Shown here in pieces: positions 1 to 6,426 of a stretch of DNA of 16,534 nt (positions are counted from its first letter, which is position 1; every line of letters begins with the position of its first letter). Source of the stretch: Chromatiales bacterium (GTDB taxonomy: Bacteria > Pseudomonadota > Gammaproteobacteria > Chromatiales > Chromatiaceae); contig JAKSCN010000558.1 in NCBI GenBank assembly GCA_022360595.1, positions 1 to 16,534 of the forward strand, read 5' to 3'. The position numbers and the translations under genes are program-made. The notes under the pieces were generated by a model. It saw only the letters and a program-made list of their open reading frames with translations. It made no database searches and was not told where the DNA came from.

Positions 1-419
1 CGCGAGGCGCGGGTGTCGAGGCGCACCGTTCCGCAGGTGATCTCGGCGGTGGCGTGGCCGGCGGCGCGGCGCACCAGCGCACGCACACGCGCCAGCACCT
101 CCTCCATGTGGAAGGGTTTTGCGACATAATCATCGGCGCCGGCATCGAAGCCGGCCACCTTCTCGCTCCACTGGTCGCGGGCGGTGAGGATCAGCACCGG
201 CATGGTGCGCCGCTGTTTGCGCCACTGTTTGAGTACATCCAGCCCGTTCATGCGGGGCAGACCAAGGTCGAGAATAATGCAATCGTACGCCTCGGTCTCC
301 CCGGCAAAACAGCCGTCCTCGCCATTGTCCACCAGGTCAACGGCGTAACCTTCCCGGGTCAAACTGGCGCGCAGGCGTTCGCTTAGTTCTGTATCATCCT
401 CGACGAGTAGCAGACGCAT
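1..419 (-). CDS. OmpR/PhoP-type response regulator, partial (C-terminus outside window)
   Basis: Cytoplasmic response regulator of a two-component system. Reading the minus strand from ATG at 419 gives MRLLLVEDD..., a canonical receiver domain. It has the acidic pair D8/D9, phospho-acceptor D51 in ILDLGLP, T79 in LILTARD and K101 in the VAKPF motif. The receiver ends around residue 115. The window edge cuts the protein at about residue 139, at the start of what should be an OmpR-type winged-helix DNA-binding domain, which is not visible. The start codon lies one base after the stop of the PepSY gene, so it is the fifth gene of the cytochrome operon. Its sensor kinase would be expected just beyond the window; that is inference. 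The receiver resembles the PhoP/QseB/PmrA group, but the partner and signal cannot be read from this sequence. The truncation is a window effect, not a pseudogene. Confidence 0.93.
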   Translation of the reverse strand, partial: MRLLLVEDDTELSERLRASLTREGYAVDLVDNGEDGCFAGETEAYDCIILDLGLPRMNGLDVLKQWRKQRRTMPVLILTARDQWSEKVAGFDAGADDYVAKPFHMEEVLARVRALVRRAAGHATAEITCGTVRLDTRAS

Positions 420-420
420 C

Positions 421-720
421 TCACTCCCTTTCCGTTTTTAAAACTTTGCCGGTTTTGGCGTCCACCTCAACCTCCAGGATATAGCCCTCCGAGGTGATGT
501 ACTCGATCTCATAGATGTGCCGACCATCTTCAAATTCGTACTCCACTTCCAACAGGCGTTCAGAAGGTTTCAGCTGCAGGCGTTGCAGGATCTGCTCCAA
601 CGGCAGGATCTGCTCTTGTTGGCGCAGGCGCAGCACCTCACTGTGCTGATCGGCCAGAATAGTGCCGGCCAGCAGACCGAGCAGCAGGAGTGTAGATAGG
701 ATCAAACTAGCGCGGATCAT
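421..720 (-). CDS. Small exported PepSY-domain protein
   Basis: A 99-residue protein with an N-terminal hydrophobic segment (residues about 5-22, ending in TILADQ) that looks like a cleavable signal peptide, so it probably acts in the periplasm. Residues about 45-98 form a PepSY-type module: a helix (LEQILQRLQL) followed by strands ending in LEVEVDAKTGKVLKTE, the usual PepSY ending. PepSY proteins are known as inhibitory or ligand-sensing modules. Small ones are often encoded beside OmpR-type two-component systems, as here. The start ATG shares one base with the stop of the upstream dihaem cytochrome gene (TGATG), and the stop is one base from the response-regulator start, which implies translational coupling. 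An accessory role in sensing for the regulator is inference from context. Confidence 0.85.
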   Translation of the reverse strand: MIRASLILSTLLLLGLLAGTILADQHSEVLRLRQQEQILPLEQILQRLQLKPSERLLEVEYEFEDGRHIYEIEYITSEGYILEVEVDAKTGKVLKTERE

Positions 721-1307
721 CAGTCATCCCAGCGGCCATAGCCCGGTATTCTGACATCGTCTTCCTCGAAGTCGCCCTGTTCTGCGCTGCTATGGCAGGC
801 GTCGCAGCGACTGAAACTGCCGATGTCAGGGTTGTTGAGTACCATGTTTGGGCGAATCTCATGGTGTTTGGCACGGAAGTATCCAGTGTCGGTAATTCTC
901 CCGGGTTGTGCAACCTCTTGGGTGGAGCGCCAGACTTTGCGGCTGTATTCGCCCTGTTTTGGGCCCGCTGAATTTGTCTCCAGAAAAGCGCTGATGGCAG
1001 CGGCACTCTCCTGATCCAGCTCGGCGTTGTCGCCGAAGTGATTCTCCAATGAGGCCATCATCGCCTGCCAGGATGGCTTAGGGAGCATATTGGGTGGATA
1101 GGCCATATGACAATCGCCGCACTCCGTTTTGTAGAGGGAGTATTGCGGGTTGTTGAGATAGCTCGCTTCTCTTGATTCATGCTCCCTATCGAACAAGCGG
1201 GCAAAAAAACCGTGCTCGTATTTATCGTCGTCAGAATCAGCCCAGAGGGTGGTGGCTAACCCGCCAACAACCAGGCCGGTAATAATCAGAAGGCTTGCTT
1301 TGTTCAT
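720..1307 (-). CDS. Dihaem cytochrome c, DHC family
   Basis: Periplasmic electron-transfer protein of 195 residues. ATG at 1307 is preferred over the longer frame because an AAGGAG ribosome-binding site lies just upstream (1315-1320) and the protein then begins MNKASLLIITGLVVGG, a clear signal peptide ending near LWADS. Two haem-binding motifs are visible: CGDCH in the first third of the mature protein and CDACH near the C-terminus, which fits the dihaem cytochrome c (DHC) family. In purple bacteria DHC proteins are known partners of the oxygen-binding cytochrome SHP, and an SHP-like gene lies immediately upstream here. DHC probably passes electrons between the membrane cytochrome b and SHP. 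An acidic stretch (DSDDD) follows the signal peptide. The stop overlaps the PepSY start by one base. Confidence 0.9.
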   Translation of the reverse strand: MNKASLLIITGLVVGGLATTLWADSDDDKYEHGFFARLFDREHESREASYLNNPQYSLYKTECGDCHMAYPPNMLPKPSWQAMMASLENHFGDNAELDQESAAAISAFLETNSAGPKQGEYSRKVWRSTQEVAQPGRITDTGYFRAKHHEIRPNMVLNNPDIGSFSRCDACHSSAEQGDFEEDDVRIPGYGRWDD

Positions 1308-1318
1308 TTTCCTGCTCC

Positions 1319-1726
1319 TTAAAGGTTGGTTAAGTAGCTGAGCATGTGGCCCTTCTCCTGGGCTGTACATTCACGCCCCAAGGTCCATTTGCAGTTGCGT
1401 TTGAACCACTTTTCGATCTTTTTGATGCTGCTCAGGCGTTGTGGATTGACCGATGGAGCCATCGGCTTTATCAATTTTCCGGTCTTTGCATGCTTACCTG
1501 TTAATGTCAGTTTGTCGCCGTGACAGCTTGCGCATGAGCGCTCTTTCCCGTCTTTGTTCTGGTAGCGTTTATTCCAGAGTTTTTGGCCTGTTTCGGTGCT
1601 GAATGCCTGAGTGCTGTCTACGGCGTATTTTGCTTGCAGATCGGTTACTGCATCGGCATAGAGCGGTAAACTGGCGCTGAAAAGGGCCAACGCCAGCGTG
1701 GTCGGTTTCAGTAGTGCGTGTGTCAT
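1319..1726 (-). CDS. shp: SHP-like monohaem cytochrome c (DUF1924)
   Basis: A 135-residue periplasmic class I-type cytochrome c. Residues 1-24 form a signal peptide (ends LPLYADA). One haem site, CASCH, is at residues 65-69. The C-terminal half carries the pattern seen in sphaeroides haem protein: LIKPMAPS near residue 85, KIEKWFKRNC (N111, C112) and GRECT (C120). In SHP an asparagine in the equivalent RNC position is a labile sixth haem ligand that leaves on oxidation-state change so oxygen can bind, and the following cysteine pair forms a disulfide. N111, C112 and C120 match this layout, as I recall the family. ATG at 1726 overlaps the cytochrome b stop by four bases (ATGA), with an AGGAG-type site upstream. 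The physiological substrate of SHP is unsettled; oxygen, nitric oxide and hydroxylamine-type ligands have been considered. Confidence 0.85.
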   Translation of the reverse strand: MTHALLKPTTLALALFSASLPLYADAVTDLQAKYAVDSTQAFSTETGQKLWNKRYQNKDGKERSCASCHGDKLTLTGKHAKTGKLIKPMAPSVNPQRLSSIKKIEKWFKRNCKWTLGRECTAQEKGHMLSYLTNL

Positions 1727-2295
1727 TGGTGGTTGCTCCTTTTTAGACCGGTGATCATCGCCTTCACCAGGTTCTCCTGGTGTGCAAGGCTGCTGAACAG
1801 CACGCCACCCAGATGCAGGGCGATGAGTAGTAACATCAGATTGGCGCTAACCTCATGAACCTCTTCAAGCAGTTCCGCAGCTTCGCCCTGAAACAGGCCT
1901 GCCATGGGCCCGGCATATTCACTGGCGCCAAGCAGTGCAATACCGCTGGTTACTGTGATGCTTAACATCAGTAACATCACCACCACCATGGCGCCGCCGG
2001 CGGGGTTGTGCCCCAGGTAGCGCGGGGATTGAAAACGCAGGCTTTTGCGCAGGTAGTCGATAATGGCGCTTGGGGAGTAGACAAAGTCGCGGAAGCGGGC
2101 GTGTCGGCTTCCGATAAATCCCCACAGGATGCGGAAAATCAGCAGCGCAGCGATGAAGTAGCCGCTATTGGTGTGCAGCGTGAGCCACTCATCTTCTGTG
2201 ATATAGGAAATGGCGAAGGCGGCTACCAGACTCCAGTGAAAGAACCGGACAGCGATATCCCAGACCTTTGTCTGTTCGGATGTAGTGTTGGTCAT
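1723..2295 (-). CDS. Cytochrome b561-family integral membrane protein
   Basis: A 190-residue membrane protein with four predicted transmembrane helices (about residues 18-34, 44-62, 101-122 and 150-170). Candidate haem-ligand histidines are H20 (FFHW), H41 (LHTNSG), H147 (EEVHE) and H161 (ALHLG). The WDIAVRFFHW start and this helix pattern are typical of the prokaryotic b561/hydrogenase-type cytochrome b family, which takes electrons from quinol and hands them to a periplasmic partner. It is the first gene of the operon, followed with a four-base overlap by the SHP-like cytochrome and then the dihaem cytochrome, matching the known SHP-DHC-cytochrome b association. No good Shine-Dalgarno precedes its ATG. 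Instead a perfect 13-bp inverted repeat begins three bases upstream, so translation may be controlled or inefficient. Confidence 0.9.
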   Translation of the reverse strand: MTNTTSEQTKVWDIAVRFFHWSLVAAFAISYITEDEWLTLHTNSGYFIAALLIFRILWGFIGSRHARFRDFVYSPSAIIDYLRKSLRFQSPRYLGHNPAGGAMVVVMLLMLSITVTSGIALLGASEYAGPMAGLFQGEAAELLEEVHEVSANLMLLLIALHLGGVLFSSLAHQENLVKAMITGLKRSNHQ

Positions 2296-2298
2296 AGT

Positions 2299-2333
2299 GT
2301 TGTATCCAGATTAATGTTTCATCTGGATACAAC
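2299..2333. promoter_or_regulatory. Perfect 13-bp inverted repeat in the cytochrome operon leader
   Basis: GTTGTATCCAGAT (2299-2311) is exactly reversed and complemented by ATCTGGATACAAC (2321-2333), with a nine-base spacer. The arm centres are 22 bp apart, two helical turns, which suits a dimeric DNA-binding protein. As RNA it would form a 13-bp stem whose base lies three nucleotides from the ATG of the cytochrome b gene, covering the place where a ribosome-binding site should be. There is no U-tract, so an intrinsic terminator is unlikely. Whether it acts as DNA operator or RNA switch cannot be told from sequence. Confidence 0.7.
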
Positions 2334-2343
2334 TTTAAACAGG

Positions 2344-2365
2344 CAAACTGAAACCAAGCTGAAAG
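2344..2365 (-). promoter_or_regulatory. Tandem 11-bp direct repeats, candidate response-regulator site
   Basis: On the plus strand, CAAACTGAAAC (2344-2354) is followed without gap by CAAGCTGAAAG (2355-2365), 9 of 11 bases identical. On the coding (minus) strand the core reads TTTCAG twice with an 11-bp period. OmpR/PhoB-type regulators bind head-to-tail repeats with this period, and such a regulator is encoded in the operon downstream. The repeat lies about 50-70 bp upstream of the first start codon. The upstream repeat also forms one arm of a short hairpin (2355-2379) just after the argA stop. Confidence 0.5.
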
Positions 2366-2379
2366 TTCATTTCAGCTTG
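2355..2379 (-). terminator. argA: Hairpin downstream of argA, possible weak terminator
   Basis: CAAGCTGAAA (2355-2364) pairs perfectly with TTTCAGCTTG (2370-2379) across a five-base loop, beginning eight bases after the argA stop codon. On the minus strand the stem is followed by GGTTTCAGTTTG and no run of T, so it is a poor rho-independent terminator. Alternatively the symmetry is part of the operator for the downstream cytochrome operon, because one arm is also a direct-repeat unit. Confidence 0.35.
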
Positions 2380-2386
2380 TGGAAAA

Positions 2387-3715
2387 TCAGAGCGGCTTGA
2401 TAAACACCTTGGATTTGCGTTGATAGTTATAGAGTTCGCGCTTTTTAACCGGCAGTGATTTTACATCTGAGGCGACAAAGCCGCGTTCCCGGAACCAGTG
2501 GGCGGTTTCGGTGGTGAGTACAAACAGCTTGCCAATACCGCACGCTTTAGCCTGCTCTTCCATATGCCTGAGCAGTGAGTCGCCACGGCCACCGTTGCGA
2601 TAATCGGGGTGCACGGAGACGCCGGCCAGCTCGGCCATCTCTTCATTTTCATAGCAGTAGAGGGCTGCGCAGCCGATGATCATCCCATCCAGCTCGACGA
2701 CGGTGAAACGGTTGATCTCGGTCTCCAGCAGCTCCCGGGAGCGGCGCACCAGTGTGCCTTGCTCTTCCAGTGGTGTGAGCAGCTCCAGAATGCCGCCGAC
2801 ATCATCGATGGTGGCTGTGCGGATCTCCTCATAGTGTTCGGCCGTGAGCATGGTGCCGACCCCGGAGCGGGTGAACAGCTCTTGCAGCAGCACGCCGTCG
2901 ATTTGGCGACCCAATAGATGAATGCGCTTAACGCCGCGTCTGCACGCCTCTACCGCCATGGTCAGATTCTGGGTCAGCTCTTCAGGAATGGTTTTGCGCC
3001 GCTGTAGGACCGCCTCCACTTCACGTGGGATGACGTTGGTCAGCAGCCGGTTGCGTGAATCGGTCAGCCCCCGGCCTTCAATCAGCATGATCAGCTTATC
3101 GGCTCCCAGTGCAGTAGCTATCGCACCCGCAACCTCGGCGGCACTGAGATTAAACACTTCGCCGGTAGGTGAATAACCGAGTGGGGGAATGAGTGCGATG
3201 GCATGCGATTCCAACGCCTTGCAGATTGCTTCAGCATCGATGCGCCGTACCTGACCGGTATGGCCGTAGTCGATGCCGTTTTTCACACCAATCGGGCGGG
3301 CGGTGACAAAGTTGCCCGAAGCGACCCGAATCTTCGCGCCCGCCATCGGTGAGTTGGCCAGCCCGGTGGAGAGCAGCGCTTCAATCTCCACCCGCACAGC
3401 ACCTGCGGCCTCTTTCACACAACGCAAAGCGGTATCGTCAGTCACACGCAGACCGTTGATATACTGCATCTCGGCGGCACGCAGATTGAGCCGCTCTTCG
3501 ATCTGGGGACGTGCCCCAGGCACCAGTACCAGACGGATACCCAAAGCGTGCAGCAGTGCGATGTCATGAATCAGATTGGCGAAGTTGTCATCCTCAACGG
3601 CCTCGCCGCCAAAGACAATCACCATCGTCTTGCCCCGATGGGCATGGATATAGGGTGACGAACTGCGGAACCAGTCGACAAAAGGGTTGTTCTCTTTTTT
3701 GTTTGTTCTCGCCAC
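2387..3715 (-). CDS. argA: Amino-acid N-acetyltransferase (N-acetylglutamate synthase)
   Basis: Catalyses acetyl-CoA + L-glutamate to N-acetylglutamate, the first step of arginine synthesis, in the cytoplasm. The N-terminal two thirds are an amino-acid-kinase-like fold opening with SSSPYIHAHRGKTMVIVFGG, the ArgA signature. The last about 140 residues are a GNAT acetyltransferase domain, with LAGVSVHPDYRNGGRGDSLL forming the acetyl-CoA-binding loop. GTG at 3715 is chosen: AGGA lies seven bases upstream (3723-3726) and the protein is then 442 residues, close to E. coli ArgA (443). The frame remains open to ATG 3763 (458 residues), but that ATG has no ribosome-binding site and lies in a promoter-like TATA region. 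Classical feedback inhibition by arginine acts through the kinase-like domain. argE, encoding the fifth enzyme of the linear pathway, lies nearby. Confidence 0.95.
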   Translation of the reverse strand: MARTNKKENNPFVDWFRSSSPYIHAHRGKTMVIVFGGEAVEDDNFANLIHDIALLHALGIRLVLVPGARPQIEERLNLRAAEMQYINGLRVTDDTALRCVKEAAGAVRVEIEALLSTGLANSPMAGAKIRVASGNFVTARPIGVKNGIDYGHTGQVRRIDAEAICKALESHAIALIPPLGYSPTGEVFNLSAAEVAGAIATALGADKLIMLIEGRGLTDSRNRLLTNVIPREVEAVLQRRKTIPEELTQNLTMAVEACRRGVKRIHLLGRQIDGVLLQELFTRSGVGTMLTAEHYEEIRTATIDDVGGILELLTPLEEQGTLVRRSRELLETEINRFTVVELDGMIIGCAALYCYENEEMAELAGVSVHPDYRNGGRGDSLLRHMEEQAKACGIGKLFVLTTETAHWFRERGFVASDVKSLPVKKRELYNYQRKSKVFIKPL

Positions 3716-3764
3716 GCTGGTGTCCTGTTGATATTGCCTGTCAGTGATCGGTGGGTTCCCCATG

Positions 3765-3770
3765 TATAAT
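3765..3770 (+). promoter_or_regulatory. -10 box (TATAAT) for the DUF192 lipoprotein gene
   Basis: A consensus TATAAT lies 29 bases upstream of ATG 3799, predicting transcription from about 3777. No convincing -35 hexamer is found 16-18 bp upstream. It helps decide the start: ATG 3751 in the same frame lies upstream of this box and would not be in the transcript. The region between argA and this gene is divergent and probably holds both promoters. Confidence 0.5.
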
Positions 3771-3798
3771 CGCTAGTTTTAAGGCTAATTCCCGGAAG

Positions 3799-4248
3799 AT
3801 GCAACTGACGTTTATCAAATGGGCCATTTTGCTGCTGAGCCTGATCCTTTTCGGTTGTGATCAGCCCCAGTTGCACCCGATCAAAGTGGGCAAGAGCGAT
3901 GCGCTGGTTGAGATAGCCGCCAACTATGAGAGTCGGTCAATAGGTCTGATGCATCGGGAAGCGTTGCTGGAAAACAGCGGCATGCTATTCATCTTTCCCC
4001 AGGATCAGGTGCTGAAGATGTGGATGCTCAATGTCTCTATTCCGCTGGATGTCGGTTTTTTTGACCGGCAGGGACGTTTGATCAACGTGCATACCATGGC
4101 CGTTGATGGTGGTGAAACGATTCATCAGTCAGAGGCTCCCGCACGTTATGCTCTGGAGATGCGTGCCGGTTGGTATGCGCGTAACAATCTAAACTCAGGC
4201 GCACTGCTCCAAATACCAAAAGTGTTGCAAGATATAGCCGTTGAATAG
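3799..4248 (+). CDS. DUF192-family lipoprotein
   Basis: A 149-residue protein with an N-terminal hydrophobic segment ending in a lipobox (LILFGC, acylated Cys at residue 20), so it is probably an envelope lipoprotein. The mature part carries the DUF192 pattern: RSIGLMHREAL, then GMLFIFPQDQ, MWMLNVSIPLDVGFFDRQG, and a C-terminal strand pair ending in LQIPK. The family is widespread and its biochemical role is not established. ATG 3799 is chosen because a TATAAT box lies between it and the upstream ATG 3751. The Shine-Dalgarno is weak (CCGGAAG). It is divergent from argA and precedes the AT-rich HEPN-like gene by 49 bases. Confidence 0.88.
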   Translation: MQLTFIKWAILLLSLILFGCDQPQLHPIKVGKSDALVEIAANYESRSIGLMHREALLENSGMLFIFPQDQVLKMWMLNVSIPLDVGFFDRQGRLINVHTMAVDGGETIHQSEAPARYALEMRAGWYARNNLNSGALLQIPKVLQDIAVE

Positions 4249-4297
4249 TTTTCTTAATTTACTACGTTGATTTCGAAAGAAAAGGGAAGCGCATTAG

Positions 4298-5167
4298 ATG
4301 TCTACACTCTATTTTCCTCTTATCATTACCTGCAATAGAAAAACCATTAAGATTACTGACTCTATATCCCTATCCAGAATTGATATAAAGAAGAATAGGG
4401 AGTTAATAGGTGTGGAAGAGATTATTGTAAATGAGTCTGGGCATGTAATAAGTTGGAGTGGTTATTCTGATAGTTCTCCTTGGTATTTTTGGGCTCTTCA
4501 TTTGCGAGACAATATAGGCGCCAATTTACATCTAAGGCAGATGAATTTCATACTTGAGGTGCAAAAACGTGAGGAAGCATTACTAGTTGGTATAGCAATG
4601 AAGTTGCTATGTGGTACAAAATCAGGCCCTTATATTGGTTTTTCTGATATAAGGCTCTCATCTTTTTCAGTGCATTCGTTGATTCACAGACCTTATTGGG
4701 GGGAAGGTTACTTATATCTTGGAAAAAAGGAGATAAAACAGTTGAAATCTCTTGTGAGGCAGTTGGAAGGGCTCCAGGCTGATAAAAAACTAAACACAAT
4801 TATTAAAAAATTCTGGTATTCAGAATCGTACAGCGGCCAGGCGACATCTATTCGTTTTTTGGAAATGAGTGTGATTCTTGAAATGCTTTTTTTACCAAAG
4901 GCTGTATCAGAATTGTCATACCGTTTTCAATTAAGGATGGCGAAGTGGTTTAATCGACACTATCGTAAAAACCTTAAAGAGGTGGCGGATGATGCAAAAA
5001 AAATCTATCGGACTAGATCGAAGATTGCACATTCAGGCACAGCCAAAATAAGTAGAGATGAACTCAATAATGTCAGAGATTATGTGCGGTTTGCTGTCAG
5101 GAAGTACTTGACTGATCCTTCAATATTTAAAGATGACTATCTTGAAGAGCTGTGTTTAATGGGATGA
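4298..5167 (+). CDS. AT-rich gene for a HEPN-domain protein (ApeA-like HEPN), function unknown
   Basis: A 289-residue soluble protein with no signal peptide or membrane segment. The C-terminal third (about residues 185-270) looks like an ApeA-like HEPN domain: a helix containing FLEMSVILEMLF, then SELSYRFQLRMAKWF, then KKIYRTRSKIAHSG. The last contains R-x4-H (R240 to H245), the catalytic signature of HEPN ribonucleases. The N-terminal about 170 residues are strand-rich and not recognised. An AAGGGAAG site about 10 bases upstream supports ATG 4298. Two sampled 60-base lines are about 32-33% GC against over 50% in neighbouring genes, and codons such as ATA, AGA and TTA are frequent, so recent acquisition is likely. 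HEPN proteins of this group occur in antiphage defence and toxin systems; a defence role here is inference. No antitoxin-like partner is adjacent. Confidence 0.7.
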   Translation: MSTLYFPLIITCNRKTIKITDSISLSRIDIKKNRELIGVEEIIVNESGHVISWSGYSDSSPWYFWALHLRDNIGANLHLRQMNFILEVQKREEALLVGIAMKLLCGTKSGPYIGFSDIRLSSFSVHSLIHRPYWGEGYLYLGKKEIKQLKSLVRQLEGLQADKKLNTIIKKFWYSESYSGQATSIRFLEMSVILEMLFLPKAVSELSYRFQLRMAKWFNRHYRKNLKEVADDAKKIYRTRSKIAHSGTAKISRDELNNVRDYVRFAVRKYLTDPSIFKDDYLEELCLMG

Positions 5168-5194
5168 TAGCGAGAGATTTTTTAAATTTGTTCC

Positions 5195-6340
5195 TCACAT
5201 ACATAACTTTCTTATTAAATTCTGCAAAATTGTAATCATGGGTTGTAAACGCTCTATGCTGATAAATTCATCCGGTTGATGGGCCTGATCAATATCACCT
5301 GGGCCGAGGATGACCGGTTCCATGCCCATCTGCTGGAGGTAGGGGCCTTCCGTCCCAAAAGCGACAGCTTCTGCAGAGTGTCCGGTCAGCTCTTCGGTTG
5401 TTTTAATAATGGCTGCATCGGCCGCAGTCTCCATCGCAGGAATGCCGCTGAAGGCGGTCTCCAGTTCCAGACGCAGTTTACTCTGCTCGAAGAGCGGTTT
5501 GAGGCGTGCGGCCATCTCGCCGCGCAGCTCGTTCAGATCCATGCCGGGTAGCGGGCGAATGTCGATCTGCAGCTCACACTCGGCGCAGATGCGGTTGGGG
5601 TTGTCACCGCCGTGAATGTGGCCGAGGTTGAGGGTGGGCACCGCCACTTCAAATAGTGGATTTTGATAACGCTGTTGCAGTGATTGGCGCCAGTTGAGTA
5701 TCTCGCCAATCACCTGGTGCATTCCTTCCAGGGCGTTTGCTCCCAAAGCGGGATTGCTGGAGTGCCCGGAGTGACCGATCACCCGAATGGTCTCCATGCT
5801 GATCCCTTTGTGGGTACGGATCGGACGCAAGCCTGTGGGTTCACCAATCAGGGCGTGGCGGCCCAGGCGCCGTTGCAGATCAACCAGTTGCTGGGCGCCG
5901 CACATGGTGGTCTCTTCGTCGGCGGTGGCGATGATGGTCAGCGGGTGTTTCAGGGTGCTGAGATCCAACTCGCGCACCGCTTCGATAACCAGGGCAAAGA
6001 ACGCCTTCATATCGGAGGTGCCGAGCCCATAGAGGCGGTTGTCCCGTTCAGTAAGGGTGAAAGGGTCGGTCTGCCACTTGTTCAGGTCATAGGGAACGGT
6101 ATCGGTGTGGCCCGAAAGTACGAGTCCGTCCGGCCCGCTGCCGCTGCTGGCAATGAGGTTGTACTTGCCGGGCGCCCCTTCTAACGGCAACACTTCGACC
6201 TTGAAGCCCAGATCCTTCAACCAACGCTCCAACAACTCGATGACGCCTCGGTTGCTCTGATCCCACTGGCTGCTGATGCTGCTCACTGACGGGGCGGCAA
6301 TCAGTTGGGTGATCATCTCTATTAGCGAGGGAGCAGTCAT
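5195..6340 (-). CDS. argE: Acetylornithine deacetylase
   Basis: Cytoplasmic zinc-dependent hydrolase that removes acetate from N-acetylornithine to give ornithine in the linear arginine pathway. It has 381 residues, normal for ArgE. M20-family metal and catalytic residues are visible: H78 and D80 in SGHTDTVP, D110 in GLGTSDMK, the E142-E143 pair in ADEET, E167 in IGEPTG and H354 in DQAHQPDEF. The insert HSGHSSNPALGANALE belongs to the dimerisation (lid) domain. Having both ArgA and ArgE suggests the linear rather than the ArgJ cyclic route. The start at 6340 has GGAA seven bases upstream. The last about 15 codons are AT-rich (TTA, ATA, AGA), unlike the rest of the gene, suggesting the low-GC segment on its 3' side reaches into the coding end. 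Confidence 0.95.
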   Translation of the reverse strand: MTAPSLIEMITQLIAAPSVSSISSQWDQSNRGVIELLERWLKDLGFKVEVLPLEGAPGKYNLIASSGSGPDGLVLSGHTDTVPYDLNKWQTDPFTLTERDNRLYGLGTSDMKAFFALVIEAVRELDLSTLKHPLTIIATADEETTMCGAQQLVDLQRRLGRHALIGEPTGLRPIRTHKGISMETIRVIGHSGHSSNPALGANALEGMHQVIGEILNWRQSLQQRYQNPLFEVAVPTLNLGHIHGGDNPNRICAECELQIDIRPLPGMDLNELRGEMAARLKPLFEQSKLRLELETAFSGIPAMETAADAAIIKTTEELTGHSAEAVAFGTEGPYLQQMGMEPVILGPGDIDQAHQPDEFISIERLQPMITILQNLIRKLCM

Positions 6341-6378
6341 GGCTGTGTTCCGGGCAGAAGGTAATTAAAGATTGTAAC

Positions 6379-6396
6379 CGGGGAGGAGACTCCCCG
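6379..6396. terminator. GC-rich hairpin after the TetR-family gene
   Basis: CGGGGAG (6379-6385) pairs with CTCCCCG (6390-6396) around a GAGA loop on the plus strand. It lies 31 bases after the minus-strand regulator stop and 39 bases before the argE start. On the minus strand it is followed by GTTACAATCTTT, an imperfect T-tract, so it may end the regulator transcript or be a structured leader of argE. Confidence 0.4.
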
Positions 6397-6426
6397 ATAG
6401 TCGCGGGTTAAACGTTTGATTCGGGT

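Noticed and set aside
3716..3763. Upstream ATG start for argA at 3763
   Set aside because: No ribosome-binding site, position within a TATA-rich promoter region, and a protein longer than the family norm. GTG 3715 with AGGA seven bases upstream is better.
3751..3798. Upstream ATG start for the DUF192 gene at 3751
   Set aside because: It lies before the TATAAT box and would put extra residues ahead of a normal lipoprotein signal peptide.
4249..5225. Direct repeats flanking the AT-rich HEPN gene as an insertion footprint
   Set aside because: Only loose similarity between TTTTCTTAATTT near 4250 and TTTCTTATTAAATT near 5208; in AT-rich DNA this is expected by chance.
6341..6426. ARG box (ArgR operator) upstream of argE or argA
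   Set aside because: I looked for paired TGAAT/ATTCA-type half sites near both arg genes and found none convincing.
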